7,917 nt of DNA from an uncultured Faecalibacterium sp. (GTDB lineage Bacteria; Bacillota; Clostridia; Oscillospirales; Ruminococcaceae). This document shows, piece after piece, positions 6,252 to 7,917 of this stretch. The notes below the pieces were generated by a model, which was given only the letters and a program-made list of their open reading frames with translations, had not been told where the DNA came from and did no database searches. Position 1 is the first letter of the stretch; each line of letters opens with the position of its first letter. The DNA lies in the NCBI GenBank assembly GCA_902463905.1, contig CABQHF010000092.1, positions 1 to 7,917 on the forward strand, read 5' to 3'. The translations under genes and the position numbers were made by a program.

Positions 6252-6299
6252 AAAAAAGATACTCCTTGTGCAGCTATACGGCTGCACAAGGAGTATCTT
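6252..6299 (-). terminator. Rho-independent terminator of the nth unit, 19-bp stem
   Basis: A perfect 19-bp inverted repeat (6256-6274 with 6281-6299) has a 6-base loop TATACG. On the minus strand it is followed by a T-rich run (TTTTTTATTA), while on the plus strand no T-tract follows. It lies about 60 bases after the stop of the small membrane protein gene, so it ends that unit. The stem is longer than a typical terminator stem. Confidence 0.88.
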
Positions 6300-6359
6300 C
6301 AATATAACGATAGAACAACACCGCGTCCAAAACAAGTGTCAGGCGTTTTTTAGCAGCGC

Positions 6360-6686
6360 TCAATGGAACAGCTTCTGCCCGATCCAGATGCAGATGCAGG
6401 CGCCGATGACTGAAATGATAAAGGACGTGATGCTGCCGGTGGCATAAATGCCGAACAGGCCGAACACGAATTCGCCCACAAAGCTGCCCAGAATGCCCAT
6501 GAGGATGTTGCGGCCGAGTGAAGTTTCGGTACCCATGAAGCGGCCGGCCACATAGCCTGCCAGCGCACCCACCAGCACGCCTGCGACCAGAGAAGCGATC
6601 ACGCCCACCAGTGAGAACAGGCCCATCAGACAGCCCACCAGAATGCAGAGCAGGGTGATGATCAGCAGAATCGTCAATGTGATCAT
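6360..6686 (-). CDS. GlsB/YeaQ/YmgE family small membrane protein (Transgly_assoc type)
   Basis: This 108-residue, almost wholly hydrophobic protein belongs to a family often linked to general stress and named 'transglycosylase-associated', although no enzymatic role is established as far as I know. It carries the family pattern: GALAGYVAGRFMG (40-52), a short polar turn (TETSLGRN), then ILMGILGSFVGEFVFGLFGI (61-80) and FIISVIGACICIWI (89-102). About four membrane segments are likely (3-19, 25-48, 60-80, 86-104); the first two hydrophobic segments make it longer than the usual ~85-residue members. The start at ATG 6686 is set by AGGAGGT at 6694-6700; the longer frame upstream is only the end of nth. 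It lies 13 bases after the nth stop and is probably co-transcribed with it. Confidence 0.85.
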   Translation of the reverse strand: MITLTILLIITLLCILVGCLMGLFSLVGVIASLVAGVLVGALAGYVAGRFMGTETSLGRNILMGILGSFVGEFVFGLFGIYATGSITSFIISVIGACICIWIGQKLFH

Positions 6687-6693
6687 AAAAATT

Positions 6694-6700
6694 ACCTCCT
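6694..6700 (-). promoter_or_regulatory. Ribosome binding site of the GlsB/YeaQ-type gene
   Basis: The minus strand reads AGGAGGT, 7 bases before the ATG at 6686. Its first base is the last base of the nth TAA stop, so ribosomes ending on nth stop on top of this site. Confidence 0.85.
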
Positions 6701-7389
6701 TATTGCGCCGTGTCTGCGCCGGACTGTTCCCGGGCGTAGCGGCAGATATCATTCAGACAGCATTTTTCGCATTCCGGCTTGCGGGCATTGCACACAGCGC
6801 GGCCGTGCATCACAAAGCGGTGGCACAGGTCGCTGCCCTCTTCCGGCGGAATGATCTTCCACAGGGCCATTTCCACCTTCTGCGGCTCCTTGATGCCGTC
6901 CACAAGGCCGATCTTGTTGCACAGACGGATGCAGTGAGTGTCGGTGACAATGGCCGGTTTGCCGAACACATCCCCCATGATCAGGTTGGCGCTCTTGCGG
7001 CCCACGCCGGGCAACGCCAGCAGCTCCTCAAAAGTAGTAGGCACCTGGCAGTTGTACTTGTCCCGCAGCATGCGCATGCAGGCCGAGATATCCCGCGCCT
7101 TGGAGTGCCCCAGTCCGCAGGGCTTGACGATGGCCTCGATGTCCTCCGGCTCGGCAGCGGCCAGTGCGGCCACGCTGGGGTAGCGGGCAAACAGGTCCTC
7201 CACTACGATGTTCACCCGGGCGTCCGTGCACTGGGCCGCCAGCCGCACGCTGACCAGCAGCTGCCATGCGTGATCGTAGTCCAGTGTGCAGCCGGCATCC
7301 GGATATTCTTTTTTGAGCCGGTCGATCACCTCCAGCGCCAGTTTCTTTTTGGCGGTGAGATCTTCCGGTTCTTTTTTACGGGCGGGCAT
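6700..7389 (-). CDS. nth: Endonuclease III (DNA glycosylase/AP lyase)
   Basis: Nth removes oxidised pyrimidines from DNA and nicks at the abasic site (base excision repair, cytoplasm/nucleoid). The 229-residue product is slightly longer than E. coli Nth (211). The helix-hairpin-helix LPGVGRKSAN (126-135) contains the catalytic Lys (K132), and VTDTH (148-152) contains the catalytic Asp (D150). The [4Fe-4S] loop is intact as C200-X6-C207-X2-C210-X5-C216. A Lys-rich N-terminal leader of about 15 residues precedes the fold. I chose ATG 7389 because AAAGGAGG lies 7 bases upstream; an upstream TTG at 7410 is in frame but lacks such a site. Its promoter lies at 7425-7453, next to a Fur-like palindrome, and the neighbour rarA is divergent. 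Confidence 0.96.
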   Translation of the reverse strand: MPARKKEPEDLTAKKKLALEVIDRLKKEYPDAGCTLDYDHAWQLLVSVRLAAQCTDARVNIVVEDLFARYPSVAALAAAEPEDIEAIVKPCGLGHSKARDISACMRMLRDKYNCQVPTTFEELLALPGVGRKSANLIMGDVFGKPAIVTDTHCIRLCNKIGLVDGIKEPQKVEMALWKIIPPEEGSDLCHRFVMHGRAVCNARKPECEKCCLNDICRYAREQSGADTAQ

Positions 7390-7396
7390 ACCGTCG

Positions 7397-7404
7397 CCTC
7401 CTTT
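7397..7404 (-). promoter_or_regulatory. Ribosome binding site deciding the nth start
   Basis: The minus strand reads AAAGGAGG, 7 bases before ATG 7389. This rules against the longer frame from TTG 7410. Confidence 0.85.
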
Positions 7405-7424
7405 CGGCAAAAAATGTTTTCCTT

Positions 7425-7453
7425 ATCATAGCATGTTTCGACCGATTTGTAAA
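7425..7453 (-). promoter_or_regulatory. Sigma-A promoter of nth with extended -10
   Basis: On the minus strand TTTACA (7453-7448) and TATGAT (7430-7425) are separated by 17 bases, each 5/6 to consensus. TGC directly precedes the -10 (extended -10). The predicted start, near 7418, gives a leader of about 30 bases. Confidence 0.8.
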
Positions 7454-7471
7454 CGCCTGCCCGGAATTATC

Positions 7472-7492
7472 TGAGAATCATTTTCAGAAAAT
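7472..7492. promoter_or_regulatory. Fur/PerR-type inverted repeat between the nth and rarA promoters
   Basis: TGAGAAT-C-ATTTTCA (7472-7486) matches 12 of 14 positions of the Firmicute 7-1-7 Fur box TGATAAT-N-ATTATCA. It overlaps a perfect 6-1-6 palindrome ATTTTC-A-GAAAAT (7480-7492), so three hexamer half-sites alternate in direction. The site ends 4 bases before the rarA -35 and begins 19 bases from the nth -35, a position suited to controlling either promoter. The regulator is inferred; Fur, PerR and Zur share this architecture. Confidence 0.45.
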
Positions 7493-7495
7493 CTC

Positions 7496-7524
7496 TTGTC
7501 CTCCGCGCAGAAATGCGCTATACT
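7496..7524 (+). promoter_or_regulatory. Sigma-A-like promoter of rarA
   Basis: TTGTCC (7496-7501, 4/6) and TATACT (7519-7524, 5/6) are spaced by 17 bases. The predicted start, near 7531, gives a leader of about 38 bases. Confidence 0.7.
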
Positions 7525-7535
7525 ATAGAAAAACA

Positions 7536-7551
7536 CTGGGGTATTCCCCGG
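7536..7551 (+). other. Small hairpin in the rarA leader
   Basis: CTGGGG-TATT-CCCCGG can form a 6-bp stem (one T-G pair) that ends 3 bases before the ribosome site GGGAGGG at 7555-7561. It might modestly affect translation or transcript stability; it has no T-tract and is not a terminator. Confidence 0.35.
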
Positions 7552-7568
7552 CATGGGAGGGAAACACA

Positions 7569-7917
7569 ATGAACGAACCACTGGCGCAGCGCCTGCGGCC
7601 CAAAACGCTGGCAGATGTGTGCGGGCAGCAGCATCTGCTGGCTCCGGGCAGGGTGTTTCGCCGCACCATCGAGAGCGGACGCATCCCCAATATGATCTTC
7701 TACGGCCCGTCCGGTACCGGCAAGACCACAGTGGCCCGCATCATCGCAGAGAACAGCGGCATGACTCTGCACAAGCTCAACGGCACTTCCTGCGGCACCG
7801 GCGACATCAAGGCGGTGCTCAAGGACATCGGCACGCTGGCGGGGGCGGGCGGCATCCTGCTGTATCTGGACGAGATCCAGTACCTGAACAAAAAACAGCA
7901 GCAGAGCCTGCTGGAGT
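7569..7917 (+). CDS. rarA: Replication-associated recombination protein A, 5' part (3' end outside window)
   Basis: RarA/MgsA (related to eukaryotic WRNIP1 and to clamp-loader ATPases) is an AAA+ protein that acts at stalled replication forks. The visible 116 residues start with the family opening PLAQRLRPKTLADVCGQQHLL (4-24), followed by Walker A GPSGTGKT (46-53; the usual GPPGTGKT has Pro at the third position) and Walker B LLYLDEI (97-103), then NKKQQQSLLE, typical of clostridial members. The frame is open to the last base of the window. The ATG at 7569 is preceded by GGGAGGG at 7555-7561. It is divergent from nth, with a Fur-like site between the two promoters. Confidence 0.95.
   Translation, partial: MNEPLAQRLRPKTLADVCGQQHLLAPGRVFRRTIESGRIPNMIFYGPSGTGKTTVARIIAENSGMTLHKLNGTSCGTGDIKAVLKDIGTLAGAGGILLYLDEIQYLNKKQQQSLLE

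Noticed and set aside
6147..6335. Small frames on both strands (minus 6147-6335, plus 6211-6447) with near-identical peptide segments
   Set aside because: The similar peptides arise because both frames cross the perfect inverted repeat at 6256-6299; this is a terminator, not a duplicated gene.
6643..7431. A 262-codon plus-strand frame opposite nth
   Set aside because: nth on the minus strand has catalytic residues, the [4Fe-4S] cysteines, a promoter and a ribosome site; the plus frame is its shadow.
7390..7568. SOS (LexA) box controlling nth or rarA
   Set aside because: I looked for a GAAC-N4-GTTC type site in the intergenic region and found none.
1..7917. CRISPR array, insertion sequence, prophage, toxin-antitoxin or defence genes
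   Set aside because: No repeated spacer-like units, transposase, integrase or terminal repeats are visible; all gene-sized frames are assigned to core families or are shadows.

Overview
The window reads as a piece of chromosome from a GC-rich, endospore-lineage Firmicute of the class Clostridia. The best guess is an Oscillospirales/Ruminococcaceae gut anaerobe of the Faecalibacterium/Subdoligranulum type. That placement is inferred from family content (YqfC, YqfD, YlbJ; the lon-ysxC pair; a RarA with the clostridial-style Walker B stretch), from strong AGGAGG ribosome sites and from GC-rich coding sequence. No phage, insertion sequence, CRISPR array or defence gene is visible; this is core chromosome.

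Layout from left to right. Positions 1-3250, plus strand: a tight four-gene operon made of the 3' part of lon (ATP-dependent protease), ysxC/engB (ribosome-assembly GTPase), an uncharacterised class I SAM methyltransferase and hslO (redox chaperone Hsp33). Gaps inside it are 21, 4 and 4 bases. It ends at a 12-bp hairpin (3270-3315) shared with the convergent yqfD. Positions 3298-4790, minus strand: yqfC-yqfD, sporulation genes that overlap by 31 bases. Positions 4884-5948, plus strand: ylbJ, another sporulation membrane protein gene, divergent from yqfC across a 93-base gap that holds a perfect CCATATATATGG palindrome and sigma-E-like promoter elements. Positions 5990-6115: a two-way terminator and a minus-strand tRNA-Thr(CGU) with a near-consensus sigma-A promoter. 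Positions 6252-7389, minus strand: nth (endonuclease III) followed 13 bases later by a small GlsB/YeaQ-type membrane protein gene, closed by a 19-bp terminator stem. Positions 7569-7917, plus strand: the 5' part of rarA (AAA+ recombination/replication ATPase), divergent from nth.

How the genes fit together: the left operon combines protein quality control (Lon, Hsp33) with ribosome assembly (YsxC). The middle is a sporulation island in which two mother-cell loci share one intergenic region. The right end is DNA maintenance (nth and rarA back to back), and between their promoters lies a Fur/PerR-type inverted repeat, which suggests metal- or peroxide-responsive control. That operator-like site and the shared sporulation promoter region are the least expected things seen here; I found no clearly new multi-gene system.
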